Shown here piece by piece: positions 41,333 to 50,154 of a stretch of 64,000 nt of DNA. Below the pieces are notes generated by a model. It did no database searches and was not told the DNA's origin. It saw only the letters and a list, made by a program, of their open reading frames with translations. Position 1 is the stretch's first letter; every line of letters starts with the position of its first letter. The translations under genes were made by a program, and so were the position numbers. The stretch is from positions 248,001-312,000 of the forward strand of contig CAWIIX010000030.1 in the NCBI GenBank assembly GCA_963836195.1, written 5' to 3'. Source of the DNA: Trebonia sp963836195 (GTDB lineage: Bacteria > Actinomycetota > Actinomycetes > Streptosporangiales > Streptosporangiaceae).

Positions 41333-42498
41333 GCGCAGAAACTCGCCCCCCGCTTCCGCCGGTGCAGCGGAAGCGGAGGCGGAGGCGGAAAGCGGAACCG
41401 GAAGCGGAACCGGAAAACGGCGGAGGACGCACTGACGAGCGACGCACTGACAGGAGACAAAGTGGCGGAAGACGCTGCGGCGGCGTCTCCCGGTCCGGCT
41501 GGGACGGCGCCGGTGCCGGCAGCCTCGAGGGTGCCCACCGGAAAGAAGCAGCGGAAGAAGTGCGAGTCGCCCGCGGCCGTTAGATACGGCTCTGCTTCGA
41601 TGCATTTCTCCTGCGCGTACCTGCACCGGGGCGCGAACTTGCACCCGGCTGGCGGGGCCGTCAGGTCCGGCGGCTGGCCGGGGATGTTGTAGAGCCGTCC
41701 GGCGCCCTCCGCCGCCCGCTCGGGCAGCGCCTCGAGCAGCGCCTCCGTGTACGGGTGACGCGGGTTCGTGAACAGAGTCGACGCATCGGCCGTCTCCACG
41801 ATCCGCCCGGCGTACATGACCGCCACCCGGTCCGCGTGGCCCGCGATCACCCCCAGGTCATGGGTGACGAGGATGACGGCCATGCCGAGGCGCTGGCGCA
41901 GGCCGTCGATCAGCTCGAGGATCTGCTTCTGGATGGTGACGTCGAGGGCGGTGGTGGGCTCGTCCGCGATCAGCAGCCGCGGCTCGCAGGCCAGGGCTAT
42001 CGCGATCATGACGCGCTGTCGCATGCCGCCGGACAGCTGATGGGGGAAGCTGGCGACGCGCTCGGCCGGACGGGGCATGCCGACCAGGCCCAGCACCTCG
42101 ACCGCGCGTTCAAGCGCCGCCGCGCGAGACGCCCCCCGGTGCAGCCGGACCGACTCGGCGATCTGGTCGCCGATCGTCATCGTCGGGTTCAGCGACGTCA
42201 GCGGATCCTGGAACACCATCCCGACCGCGTTGCCGCGGACGCGCTGCATCTGCTCTTCGGTCAGCGCGGTGAGCTCGGTGTCGGCCAGCGAGATGCGGCC
42301 GCCGGTGATCGCGCCGCCGGACGGCAGCAGGCGCATGACCGACAGCGCGGTCATCGTCTTGCCCGAACCGGACTCGCCGACGATGCCCAGGCACTCGCCC
42401 GCCGCCACCGACAGCGACACGCCGTCGATCGCGTGCACGACCGAGCGCCGCAGCTTGATCTCGGTGCGCAGGTCCTCGATCTCAACCAGGGCGGTCAT
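41317..42498 (-). CDS. Peptide ABC transporter ATP-binding protein (DppD/OppD type), second cassette
   Basis: ABC ATPase, 393 aa, with Walker A GESGSGKT, Q-loop VFQDPLTSLNP, signature LSGGMRQR, Walker B LLIADEPTTALD and H-loop VTHD. The Cys-rich C-terminal site is GCKFAPRCRYAQEKC. After the usual end (FRCFFPVG) there is an extra tail of about 65 residues. It is Ala/Ser-rich, then FRFRFRFRFPPPPPLP, encoded by a purine-rich hexanucleotide tract. Most relatives end near 330 aa. The start overlaps the permease stop (ATGA at 42495-42498) and the end overlaps the next ATPase by 16 nt. Confidence 0.9.
   Translation of the reverse strand: MTALVEIEDLRTEIKLRRSVVHAIDGVSLSVAAGECLGIVGESGSGKTMTALSVMRLLPSGGAITGGRISLADTELTALTEEQMQRVRGNAVGMVFQDPLTSLNPTMTIGDQIAESVRLHRGASRAAALERAVEVLGLVGMPRPAERVASFPHQLSGGMRQRVMIAIALACEPRLLIADEPTTALDVTIQKQILELIDGLRQRLGMAVILVTHDLGVIAGHADRVAVMYAGRIVETADASTLFTNPRHPYTEALLEALPERAAEGAGRLYNIPGQPPDLTAPPAGCKFAPRCRYAQEKCIEAEPYLTAAGDSHFFRCFFPVGTLEAAGTGAVPAGPGDAAAASSATLSPVSASLVSASSAVFRFRFRFRFPPPPPLPLHRRKRGASFCAWIRW
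41367..41427. repeat. GCGGAA/GCGGAG hexanucleotide tract
   Basis: Imperfect tandem GCGGAA, GCGGAG and ACCGGA units. In the DppD-type gene's frame (minus strand) they read Phe-Arg repeats then Pro. In the adjacent frame they read Pro-Val-Pro-Leu and Ser-Ala repeats. The tract sits at the junction between the two ATPase genes. Confidence 0.75.
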
Positions 42499-43418
42499 CG
42501 GCGCTGCAGCCTCACTTCGAAGGAGTCACGGAGGGCGTCGCCGATGAAGTTGATCGCGATGACGACGAGGATGATCGCGATGCCGGCCGGGAAGATCTGC
42601 CACCAGTAGCCGTCGTAGATGGAGTTGAGCCCGCTGTTGAGCATGCCGCCCCAGTCGGTCTGCGGCGGGCGGATGCCGAGGCCGAGGTAGGACAGGGCGA
42701 CGACCGTGAGGATGGCGTCGGCGACCTGGAAGGTCGCGTTGACGACGATCGTGCCGACCGCGTTGGGCGCGATGTGCCGGAACACCGCGCGGGCGCTGCT
42801 GCCGCCCATCACCCGCATCGCCTGCACGTAGTCGCGGACCCGGAGCGACAGGGCCTCGCCGCGGATCAGCCGGGACGTGGTCAGCCACGACGTGAGCGCG
42901 ATGACGAGGATGAGCTCGGTCTCGGTGGGCGGGAACATCGACACCACCACCAGCGCCAGGAACAGCGTCGGGATCGACAGCAGCGCGTCGACGAGCCGCA
43001 TCATGACCGCGTCGACGACGCCGCCGAAGTAGCCCGCCACCGCCCCCCACAGCGTGCCGAGAAAGGTGGCGATCACCGCGGCGGCCAAGCCGACCTCGAG
43101 CGAGATCTGCCCGCCGACCATCAGCCGGCCGAGGACGTCGTAGCCGTTGACGTCGGTGCCGAGCGGGTGGCCGGCCGCCGGGGAGAGGTTCTCGTTGGCC
43201 AGGTTCACGTGGATCTGGTCGGTGTGGTAGAAGAACGGCCCGAGGAAGCAGAACCCGAAGATCAGCGCGAGCAGGACCACGCCCACGATCGCGAGCCGGT
43301 TCTCGAGGAACACTTCCAGGCCGCGCACGAACATGCCGCGGGTCTTGCCGGCCGGGAGCCCTGGGGTGGCAGGCTCCCCGGCTGGCAAGACGTCTTGGGT
43401 AGCCAGGTTGATGGCCAT
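42495..43418 (-). CDS. Peptide ABC transporter permease (DppC/OppC type), second cassette
   Basis: Permease of 307 aa and intact. The N-terminal segment is followed by the helix LAIVGVVLLALIFGFCFLGPF, the extracytoplasmic HPLGTDVNGYDVLGRLMVGG and the core with FGGVVDAVMMRLVDALLSIP. The EAA-like loop is YVQAMRVMGGSSARAVFRHIAPN. It ends with NFIGDALRDSFEVRLQRR. ATG 43418 has TGAGGT upstream. The 5' end is overlapped by the extended DppB-type frame. Confidence 0.92.
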   Translation of the reverse strand: MAINLATQDVLPAGEPATPGLPAGKTRGMFVRGLEVFLENRLAIVGVVLLALIFGFCFLGPFFYHTDQIHVNLANENLSPAAGHPLGTDVNGYDVLGRLMVGGQISLEVGLAAAVIATFLGTLWGAVAGYFGGVVDAVMMRLVDALLSIPTLFLALVVVSMFPPTETELILVIALTSWLTTSRLIRGEALSLRVRDYVQAMRVMGGSSARAVFRHIAPNAVGTIVVNATFQVADAILTVVALSYLGLGIRPPQTDWGGMLNSGLNSIYDGYWWQIFPAGIAIILVVIAINFIGDALRDSFEVRLQRR

Positions 43419-44371
43419 AACCGGATGTACCTCACTCGGGGATCAAGCACCGCGTAGGCGATGTCGGCCAGCAGCGACCCCACCACCGTGGCGATCGCGA
43501 CCACGATGATGAAGCCGAGCTCGGTCGGGTAGTCCTGCTGCTCGGCGGCCTTGAAGAACAGGTAGCCCATGCCCGGGTAGTTGAACACCGACTCGGTGAT
43601 CAGCGCCCCGGACATGATCCCCGGCAGCGACAGCCCGAGCAGGGTGGCGATCGGGATCAGCGAGTTCCGCAGCACGTGCCGCCACAGCACCCGCCTGCCC
43701 GAGGCCCCCTTGGCCCGGGCGGTGCGGACGTAGTCCTCGGTCAGGTTGTCCATCACCGCCGAGCGCGTGTAGCGGGAGAAGAGCGCGATCGTCACCAGCG
43801 CCAGCGTGACCACCGGCAGCGTCAGGTCCCGCCAGCCGGTGATGTCGTTGACCATGCCGCCCTGCGGGCCCTCGGGCCCGAAGACATGCAGCTTGACCGA
43901 GAACACCAGGATCAGCACGGTGCCGACGAAGAACGTCGGCGCCGCGTAGAACAGGAACGACAGCGACGTGAAGGCGTAGTCGACCGGCCCGTTGCGGCGG
44001 ACCGCCTGCCACACCCCGATCGGCACCGCGACCACCAGCGCGAGCACGACCGACACGCCGACCAGCCAGATCGTCTTGGGCAGGTGCGACCCGAGCAGCG
44101 ACGAGACGCTCTGGTCCAGGGTCCAGGAAAATCCCAGGTTGCCCTGGAGCAGGTGGCCAAGCCACAGCAGGTACTGGTCGAACCACGGCCGGTCGAACCC
44201 GTACTCGCGGTCGAACGCCGCCAGCACTTGGGGGTTGCGGTAGCTGGCCGGGCCAAGTACCGCAACCGCCACGTTGCCGGGGATGGCGCGCAGCAAGATG
44301 AACGTGATCATCGTGACTAGCAGCACCACCACCGCCGCCTGCAGGAGACGACGGATCAGGAATCCGATCAC
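43262..44371 (-). CDS. Peptide ABC transporter permease (DppB/OppB type), over-long
   Basis: Permease of 369 aa, about 40 longer than usual. The first helix is AAVVVLLVTMITFILLRAIPG, followed by YGFDRPWFDQYLLWLGHLL and the BPD_transp_1 core with TARAKGASGRRVLWRHVLRN. The family's normal end, LDPRVRYIR, appears at about 43421, but no stop follows and translation runs 157 nt into the DppC-type gene in another frame. The codon there is TTA; TGA at that position would give the usual TGATG stop/start overlap, so one substitution could have removed the stop. GTG 44371 overlaps the binding-protein stop. Confidence 0.85.
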   Translation of the reverse strand: MIGFLIRRLLQAAVVVLLVTMITFILLRAIPGNVAVAVLGPASYRNPQVLAAFDREYGFDRPWFDQYLLWLGHLLQGNLGFSWTLDQSVSSLLGSHLPKTIWLVGVSVVLALVVAVPIGVWQAVRRNGPVDYAFTSLSFLFYAAPTFFVGTVLILVFSVKLHVFGPEGPQGGMVNDITGWRDLTLPVVTLALVTIALFSRYTRSAVMDNLTEDYVRTARAKGASGRRVLWRHVLRNSLIPIATLLGLSLPGIMSGALITESVFNYPGMGYLFFKAAEQQDYPTELGFIIVVAIATVVGSLLADIAYAVLDPRVRYIRLWPSTWLPKTSCQPGSLPPQGSRPARPAACSCAAWKCSSRTGSRSWAWSCSR

Positions 44372-46260
44372 TTGGTGAAGTACCAGTCTTCTGGGTTGAT
44401 GTTGGCGGTGGTGTCCTGCGGGAGCACGCCCTGCAGGCTGTTGGAGATCTCGGTCATCTCATAGGCGCCGTTCGGCTGCCAGAAGTCCGGGACCTGGGTG
44501 GCCAGGTAGTTCTGCCAGTTGTCGAGCGCCGACGGCGAGGTCGACGTGAGCGTCTGCTCGATCATCGAGTCGTTCTTGGCGTTGGAGTAGCCGCCGGAGT
44601 TGGCGCCGGAGCCGGACAGGAACAGCGTCTCGCCCGTCGGGTAGTAGTCGGGAACGAACGACCAGCCGCCGCCCCAGTCCGCCATGTCCCAGTTGCAGGA
44701 GGTCTTCGCGACCACGCAGTTGGGCGCTCCGATGGCGGTCACCTGGTTGAACGGCTTCGGCTCGAGGTTGAGCTTGATCCCGACCAGCGAGGCGTTGGAC
44801 TGCAGCTGGGTCATCTCCTGCTCGATCCAGTTGGTCCCGGTCGCGTAGGGCAGGTTGTAGACGAGCTGATGGCCCTTGGCGATGCCCGCCCCGCACTGGC
44901 CCGCCCCGGTTCCTGGGTCAGCGCAGGTCGTGATGCCGTTCGGCGCCACGTCCCAGCCGTTGCTGGTCAGCAGTTGCTTGGCCTTGGTCGGGTTGTACGG
45001 GAACGGGTCGCCCTGCTGGCCCTGCGACGACAGGTACGACGTCGCCGGGTAGGTGCCGACCGGGCCGACGGTGTAGGCCCCGTAGCCGTGCAGCGGGCCG
45101 TTGATGACCGCCTTCTGGTTCATCAGGTACTGCAGCGCCTGCCGGAAGTACAGCTGCTTGTTGACCGGGCCGTTGCCGGTGGTCGACTGGAAGTTGATCG
45201 GGAAGTAGTTGATCGCCCACTCGATCAGCGGGGCGAGGGTGTACCCATTGGCCGGGTTGGCGCCGACGGCGGCGTTGGCCGGCTTGGTCGGCGCGTCGGT
45301 GGTGGGCAGGTACCCGACGTCGATCTTCTGGCCCGCGCCGGCCGCGCCGGCCTGGAGCACGTTGTACTCGGCGCTCTCGGTCGTGAACGGGAGCTCCTCG
45401 AACTTGGCCAGGGTCGGCTTGACCGGCCCGGAGTAGTCCGGGTTGGGCACGAACGTGGAGTTGCCGTCGGCGTTGAAGCTGGCCAGCTTCCAGGGGCCGT
45501 CCACGACCGACCACAGCGGCGAGGAGACCCAGGTCGACAGCGACTTGGACTGGCTGTCGAGGTAGGAGTAGACCTTGGCGCAGTCGGCCACCAAGGCGGT
45601 GCAGTTGCTTGGGCCGGCCGCGGTCTTGTCCCACGCCATCGGCATCGGGGTGAGCTGGCTGAGCTCGTTGTCGGTGAACCAGGTCGGGTTGTAGGCCTTG
45701 TCCATGGTCATCGTCAGCGTCAGCGGGCCGGTCACCTTGACGTCGCTGATGTTGCTCGGGAACAGGCCCGGGACGTAGTCGCCCCAGTCCTGCGGGGCCA
45801 CGGCCTGCATCATGTGAATCCAGAACAGCAGGTCATTGGCGTTGACCGTCTCACCGTTGGACCACTTCCAGCCCTTCATGGTGATGGTCACCTGGCGGCC
45901 GTTGTAGACGGGCGGATCGGCCAGGCTGAGGCTCGAGTTGAGCGTCGGGCTGGCGCCGTTTCCGAACCAGTAAAGCGGCCGGTAGATCAGGTACTGGAAC
46001 TCCTCGGCGTTCACGGTGCTGAAATAGGTGCTGCTGACAAACGGGAATATGTAGTTCGGCTCCGAGTTCGGCGGCAGGGCCCAGGTGGCGGTGCCCCCGA
46101 TCGCCTTGGCGGCGGTTGCCGAGTTACTGCTGGTGCCACTGGCGCCTGGGCTTCCGGCGCTGGAACTGCACGCGGCGACCGCCAGGGCGAGCACGGCGCA
46201 GCAGGCTGCCGCCATCTTGAAGCGCGGCTTGAGGAGACGACGCCATTGCTGGCTGTGCAT
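44368..46260 (-). CDS. Peptide ABC transporter substrate-binding lipoprotein, second cassette
   Basis: Solute-binding protein family 5, 630 aa. ATG 46260 follows GGAGGGAAA at 9 nt. The signal peptide is basic (MHSQQWRRLLKPRFK), then AAACCAVLALAVAAC with a lipobox Cys, then a Ser/Gly/Thr-rich linker. The body contains GGTATWALPPNSEPNYIFPF and VNKQLYFRQALQYLMNQKA. It delivers a peptide or similar solute to the permeases encoded downstream. This cassette has the order binding protein, B, C, D, F, different from the 14.7-kb cassette. A 9-bp inverted repeat lies upstream of the ribosome site. Confidence 0.92.
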   Translation of the reverse strand: MHSQQWRRLLKPRFKMAAACCAVLALAVAACSSSAGSPGASGTSSNSATAAKAIGGTATWALPPNSEPNYIFPFVSSTYFSTVNAEEFQYLIYRPLYWFGNGASPTLNSSLSLADPPVYNGRQVTITMKGWKWSNGETVNANDLLFWIHMMQAVAPQDWGDYVPGLFPSNISDVKVTGPLTLTMTMDKAYNPTWFTDNELSQLTPMPMAWDKTAAGPSNCTALVADCAKVYSYLDSQSKSLSTWVSSPLWSVVDGPWKLASFNADGNSTFVPNPDYSGPVKPTLAKFEELPFTTESAEYNVLQAGAAGAGQKIDVGYLPTTDAPTKPANAAVGANPANGYTLAPLIEWAINYFPINFQSTTGNGPVNKQLYFRQALQYLMNQKAVINGPLHGYGAYTVGPVGTYPATSYLSSQGQQGDPFPYNPTKAKQLLTSNGWDVAPNGITTCADPGTGAGQCGAGIAKGHQLVYNLPYATGTNWIEQEMTQLQSNASLVGIKLNLEPKPFNQVTAIGAPNCVVAKTSCNWDMADWGGGWSFVPDYYPTGETLFLSGSGANSGGYSNAKNDSMIEQTLTSTSPSALDNWQNYLATQVPDFWQPNGAYEMTEISNSLQGVLPQDTTANINPEDWYFTK

Positions 46261-46288
46261 AGCGAATTTCCCTCCATACGACTTCGGT

Positions 46289-46319
46289 TTGGCGGCATGG
46301 GAACTGCAATTGCCGCCAA
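46289..46319. promoter_or_regulatory. TTGGCGGCA-N13-TGCCGCCAA inverted repeat
   Basis: A perfect 9-bp inverted repeat in the divergent region between the binding-protein gene (start 46260, minus) and the ArsR-type gene (start 46499, plus). It could be an operator for the ArsR-type pair or a hairpin in the importer's leader. Confidence 0.5.
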
Positions 46320-46498
46320 TTCGTTGAACTAGTCGTTGCTGTTCCGTGACCAATGCTCCGCTTGGCGCTGGGGTCGCGCGCGGTGGACTCTGGGTACATA
46401 GCGAAATCTGTTTCCGGGCCTGGGACAATGCATTCGGGCACGGCCGAAGGGTTGCCGGCGGGGTGATGGGCGACCCTGCATGCATACGGGAGACGGTC

Positions 46499-47530
46499 TT
46501 GGTTCGTGTCAACTTCACTCCCGACGACGTGGCGCGCACCCGGTTCACGGTCGCGCCCGCGCCGCTGGTCGAGACCGCACTGGCACTGGTCGGGCTACGG
46601 CGCGCGGCTCAAGCGCGCGGCCACGTCGGCATCGGCTCCTGGGTGATCGAGGCCCGGCGGAAGTTCCCGGCGACCGCGCGCCCGCTGCTTGACCTGCTCG
46701 GCCCGCGCCCGCCGTGGCCGGACTTCTTCGACTCGGCCGCCCCCGACATCGAGCAGGCGCTCGAGGAGGTGCGGGCGACCCCCTGGACCGACCTGCGCGC
46801 CGATCTGAGTTACGCCTGGGCGGACCGCCCCGGCCGTCCGCCGACCTGGATCCGCAACCTCGGCGACGGCGACCGCGAGTCGGTCGACCTCGTGGTCAGG
46901 GCGCTGCGCGACCTGCATAAGGCGGTCGTCGCGCCGCGCTGGGACAGCGTGCGGGTCGCATTTCACGCCGACGTCGCCCGGCGGATACCGGTGCTGGCGG
47001 CGGGCGGCCATGAGGAGCTGTTCGGCACCCTGCACCCCCGGCTGCGCTGGCGGGACGACGGGCTGGACCGGGCGGGCACCAACCTAGAGTGCGATCTGCA
47101 CGGCGACGGCCTGGTGCTGATACCGTCCGCCTTCTGGACCGGGGAGCCGCTGTTCAGCGTGAGCGATGACGAGCGCCGGCCCAGCAGCCTGCTGTACGCC
47201 GCCGCGCACGCCAACGGGCACGCCTCGGCCTGTGACGGGCTGGCGGCGGGGCCGGCCGCCGGCGACGGCCTGGCGGCGCTGCTCGGCCCGACCCGGGCGG
47301 CGGTGCTGCGGGCGCTGTCCGCGCCGCGGGGCACGGTGGAGCTGGCGGGCGTGGTCGGCATCAGCCCGGCCTCGGCCTCGGAGCACGCCAAGGTCCTGCG
47401 CGAGGTCTACCTGATCGAGACGCTCAGGGACGGCCGCGCCGTGCGGCACTCGCTGACCGCGCTCGGCCGCACGATGCTCGGTCAGCTCCCGACCGCGAGT
47501 TACCGGGGAGATGGCTGTGGCGCGGTTTAA
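46499..47530 (+). CDS. ArsR-type winged-helix regulator with DUF5937-like N-domain, copy A
   Basis: A transcriptional regulator of 343 aa. The long N-terminal domain starts VRVNFTPDDVARTRFTVAPA (DUF5937-like in my recognition). The C-terminal ArsR winged helix reads LLGPTRAAVLRALSAP, then GVVGISPASASEHAKVLRE and YLIETLRDGRAVRHSLT. The proposed start is TTG 46499, by analogy with copy B: GGGAGA lies 5 nt upstream and both proteins then begin at the same position. Longer in-frame starts upstream exist. It is divergent from the peptide importer and so a likely regulator of it. Confidence 0.82.
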   Translation: MVRVNFTPDDVARTRFTVAPAPLVETALALVGLRRAAQARGHVGIGSWVIEARRKFPATARPLLDLLGPRPPWPDFFDSAAPDIEQALEEVRATPWTDLRADLSYAWADRPGRPPTWIRNLGDGDRESVDLVVRALRDLHKAVVAPRWDSVRVAFHADVARRIPVLAAGGHEELFGTLHPRLRWRDDGLDRAGTNLECDLHGDGLVLIPSAFWTGEPLFSVSDDERRPSSLLYAAAHANGHASACDGLAAGPAAGDGLAALLGPTRAAVLRALSAPRGTVELAGVVGISPASASEHAKVLREVYLIETLRDGRAVRHSLTALGRTMLGQLPTASYRGDGCGAV

Positions 47531-48542
47531 CTTCACCCCCGGCGACGTCGCCCGCACCCGGTTCAGCCCGGCCGCCGCGCCGGTCGTCGAGACGATGCTG
47601 ATCATGGCGGAGCTACGGGGCCAGGCGGCCGGCAGCCGCCGCCGCGTCGACCGGTGGCTGCGCGAGGCGCGGGCGGCGTTCCCGGTCACCGCGCGCCCGC
47701 TGCTCGATCTGCTCCGGCCGTGCAGGCCCTGGCCCGACTTCCTCGACTCCTTCGCGCCCGACCTCAAAGAGGGTCTCGAGGAGGTGCGCGGCACCCCCCG
47801 GACCATCCTGCGCTCGCAGCTCAGCCAGGACTGGCAGCACCGGGCCGGCCGGCCGCCGACCTGGGTCAGGAACCTGGCCGAGGGCGACCGCGAGTCGGTT
47901 GAGCTCGTGGTCCGGGCGCTGCATGATCTACATCAGGCCGTGGTGGAGCCACGCTGGGACGGCGCCTTGGTCACCTTTCACGCCGAGGTGGCCAGGCGGA
48001 TGCCGATGCTGGCGGCGGCCGGTCTTGAGGAGCTGTTCGCCGCCCTGCACCCGCGGCTGCGCTGGCGCGACAACGGGCTCGACCGGACCGGCTTCGACGG
48101 CGAGTACGATCTGCACGGCCTCGGCCTGGTGCTGCTGCCGTCGCCGTTCTGGACCGGCGACCCCATGTTCAGCATCAGCGATGACGGGCTCCGTCCGAAC
48201 GTCCTCGTTTACGCCGCGCATCCTCGCGGTCTCAATGACCGAGGGCCGGCCCGTGACGGCCTGCCGGCGGACCCGGGAGACGGCGACGGCCTGGCGGCGC
48301 TGCTCGGCCCGACCCGGGCGGCGGTGCTGCGGGCGCTGTCCGCGCCGCGCGGCACCGCCGAGCTGGCGGGCGTGGTCGGCATCAGCCCGGCCTCGGCCTC
48401 GGAGCACGCCAAGGTGCTGCGCGACGCGTACCTGATCGAGACCAGCCGGGAGGGCCGGGCGGCGCGGCACTCGCTGACCGCGCTCGGCGCCGTGATGCTC
48501 GGCCAGCTGGCTGCTAGCCGAAGTCCACGATCACCTTCTTGA
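47517..48542 (+). CDS. ArsR-type winged-helix regulator with DUF5937-like N-domain, copy B
   Basis: A 341-aa tandem paralogue of copy A, starting at GTG 47517 (ARFNFTPGDVARTRF) with GGGGAG 6 nt upstream; ATG 47511 is also in frame. It overlaps copy A by 14 nt. The N-terminal domain is clearly diverged from copy A, but the winged-helix DNA is almost identical in two blocks of 68 and 56 nt. The two regulators should therefore read similar DNA sites while sensing different signals, or act as a heterodimer. The 3' end overlaps the convergent DUF4230 gene by 29 nt. Confidence 0.84.
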   Translation: MARFNFTPGDVARTRFSPAAAPVVETMLIMAELRGQAAGSRRRVDRWLREARAAFPVTARPLLDLLRPCRPWPDFLDSFAPDLKEGLEEVRGTPRTILRSQLSQDWQHRAGRPPTWVRNLAEGDRESVELVVRALHDLHQAVVEPRWDGALVTFHAEVARRMPMLAAAGLEELFAALHPRLRWRDNGLDRTGFDGEYDLHGLGLVLLPSPFWTGDPMFSISDDGLRPNVLVYAAHPRGLNDRGPARDGLPADPGDGDGLAALLGPTRAAVLRALSAPRGTAELAGVVGISPASASEHAKVLRDAYLIETSREGRAARHSLTALGAVMLGQLAASRSPRSPS

Positions 48543-49230
48543 CCCCGACCGTGCCCAGGAGCCGGGCGAGCATCGCCCGGGTGCTCTGCTCCCCGGCGGT
48601 CACCAGGGCACCGTCATGCACGGCGGCGTCGCGGATCTGAGTCTCGGCGGCCGTGTAGAGCGGGCGGTAGCCGTTCGGGTTGTTCCTGAATTGCTGCGTC
48701 GCGCCGTTGACGACCCCGTGCGTGCTCGTGATCGAGCAGGCGGCCGGGTTGAGGTCGGCCGGGCCGATCGTGGGCGCGGCCATCCGCACGGTCACCGTGT
48801 CCGTCGACTGGTCGATGGCGACGTCCTTCTTGGAGAGCTTGCTCAGATCGACGATGGCGTCGTCGGTACCGCTGCCCTTGAGCTCCATCTGATTGCAGAC
48901 CAGGAAGCAGGGGATGATTCCCACGCTCTGGGTGATCTTCACATCCACCGCGTACGAGCGCGTCGCGACGTGCACCTGCTCGATCTTGGTGAGCTTGCCC
49001 AGGACCACTGTTGTGGTGATTGTGGTGTGTGAGCCGAATGGGTTAAGGCTTTCGACCTTGGCTATGAGCAGATAAGCGGCGACGAGCACGATCACCACCA
49101 CGACGACGATCGTGCCGATCATGCTGCCGAATAGGTGACCGAGGAAATTTCCGCCGCGCTTAGCCGCCTTGTCAGCGCCCGTACCGGGTGTCCGCCTGGT
49201 GTCGTCGCGCTGCCGCGTATCTTTCGCCAT
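48514..49230 (-). CDS. DUF4230 domain membrane-anchored protein
   Basis: A 238-aa protein. A basic cytoplasmic head (residues 1-32) is followed by one strong transmembrane helix (MIGTIVVVVVIVLVAAYLLI) and an extracytoplasmic DUF4230 domain. That domain includes TTVVLGKLTKIEQVHVATRS and DLSKLSKKDVAIDQSTDTVTV and ends LLGTVGVKKVIVDFG. The family is common in Gram-positives and has no known role. ATG 49230 follows GTGAGGAC. It is convergent with the ArsR-type pair. Confidence 0.85.
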   Translation of the reverse strand: MAKDTRQRDDTRRTPGTGADKAAKRGGNFLGHLFGSMIGTIVVVVVIVLVAAYLLIAKVESLNPFGSHTTITTTVVLGKLTKIEQVHVATRSYAVDVKITQSVGIIPCFLVCNQMELKGSGTDDAIVDLSKLSKKDVAIDQSTDTVTVRMAAPTIGPADLNPAACSITSTHGVVNGATQQFRNNPNGYRPLYTAAETQIRDAAVHDGALVTAGEQSTRAMLARLLGTVGVKKVIVDFG

Positions 49231-49443
49231 GTCCTCACTCTCCGCGTTTTCCGCCCGCTCCCGTCTACCCAGGCAAAGAGCGGCCTACCGCATGACCGGG
49301 GGCCTATTTGACGGTGCGCCGGGCCCAACGCCCTCATCAGGCCGAATGGCCGCCATGAGCGCGCCTCGACCAATCGGCCGGCGACAGGTCGGCCGGCGAC
49401 CCGATAATGGTCGGGAGCTTCTTAGCTCCCACGGGAGGCAGTG

Positions 49444-50061
49444 ATGGGGTTTTACGGCCAGCAGGTCGTGCCGCGCATCATCAACAAGGCCTGCGGCGCC
49501 AAGTCGGCCGAGCCGCTGCGACGCCGCGTCTGCGCGGGTCTGGTCGGGGACGTGGTCGAGCTTGGCTTCGGCTCGGGCCACAACGTCCCGTTCTACCCGG
49601 CGGCCGTCACCCGGGTCACCGCGGTCGAGCCGTCCGACGTCGGCTGGAAGCTGGCCGCCGAGCGGGTCGAGGCGGCCACCGTCCCGGTGCAGCGGGCCGG
49701 GCTCGACGGGCAGTCGCTGCCGTTCGCCGACGACAGCTTTGACGCGGCGCTGTCCACCTGGACGCTGTGCACGATCCCCGACGTCGGCGCCGCCCTGCAG
49801 GAGGTCCGGCGGGTGCTGAAGCCCGGCGGCACCCTGCACTTCCTCGAGCACGGGCTGGCGCCCGACGAGCAGGTTCGGCGCTGGCAGCGGCGGCTTGAGC
49901 CCGTGCAGTACCGGCTGGCCGGCGGCTGCCGCCTTACCCGGCCCATCGTCGACCTGCTGACGACCGCGGGCTTCCGCATCGCGGAGGTCGACGTCTTCTA
50001 CGAGCAGGGCGCCCCGAAGTTCGTGGGCGCCGACTCCCTCGGCACCGCGGTTTCCCCCTAG
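49444..50061 (+). CDS. Class I SAM-dependent methyltransferase
   Basis: A 205-aa methyltransferase. SAM motif I is VELGFGSGHNVPFYP, motif II region VTAVEPSD, then SLPFADDSFDAALSTWTLCTI and the post-motif LKPGGTLHFLEHG. It is related to the small Methyltransf_11 / phosphatidylethanolamine-methyltransferase-like proteins. ATG 49444 follows GGGAGGCA. Substrate unknown. The next gene on the strand (sigma factor) starts about 95 nt later and looks independent. Confidence 0.87.
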   Translation: MGFYGQQVVPRIINKACGAKSAEPLRRRVCAGLVGDVVELGFGSGHNVPFYPAAVTRVTAVEPSDVGWKLAAERVEAATVPVQRAGLDGQSLPFADDSFDAALSTWTLCTIPDVGAALQEVRRVLKPGGTLHFLEHGLAPDEQVRRWQRRLEPVQYRLAGGCRLTRPIVDLLTTAGFRIAEVDVFYEQGAPKFVGADSLGTAVSP

Positions 50062-50154
50062 ACAAGGGCATGGAAACCCCGCCTGCGCTCGCGGGGTCCG
50101 AGATTGGCGGCAGGGCAGGGCAACCTGAGGTCGGGCGGCGAACGTCAAGTGAGC

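Noticed and set aside
41333..41644. About 100-codon N-terminal extension of the second DppF-type ATPase
   Set aside because: Low-complexity Arg/Ser reading over the repeat tract and the DppD-type gene. GTG 41332 has a better ribosome site and the normal short overlap.
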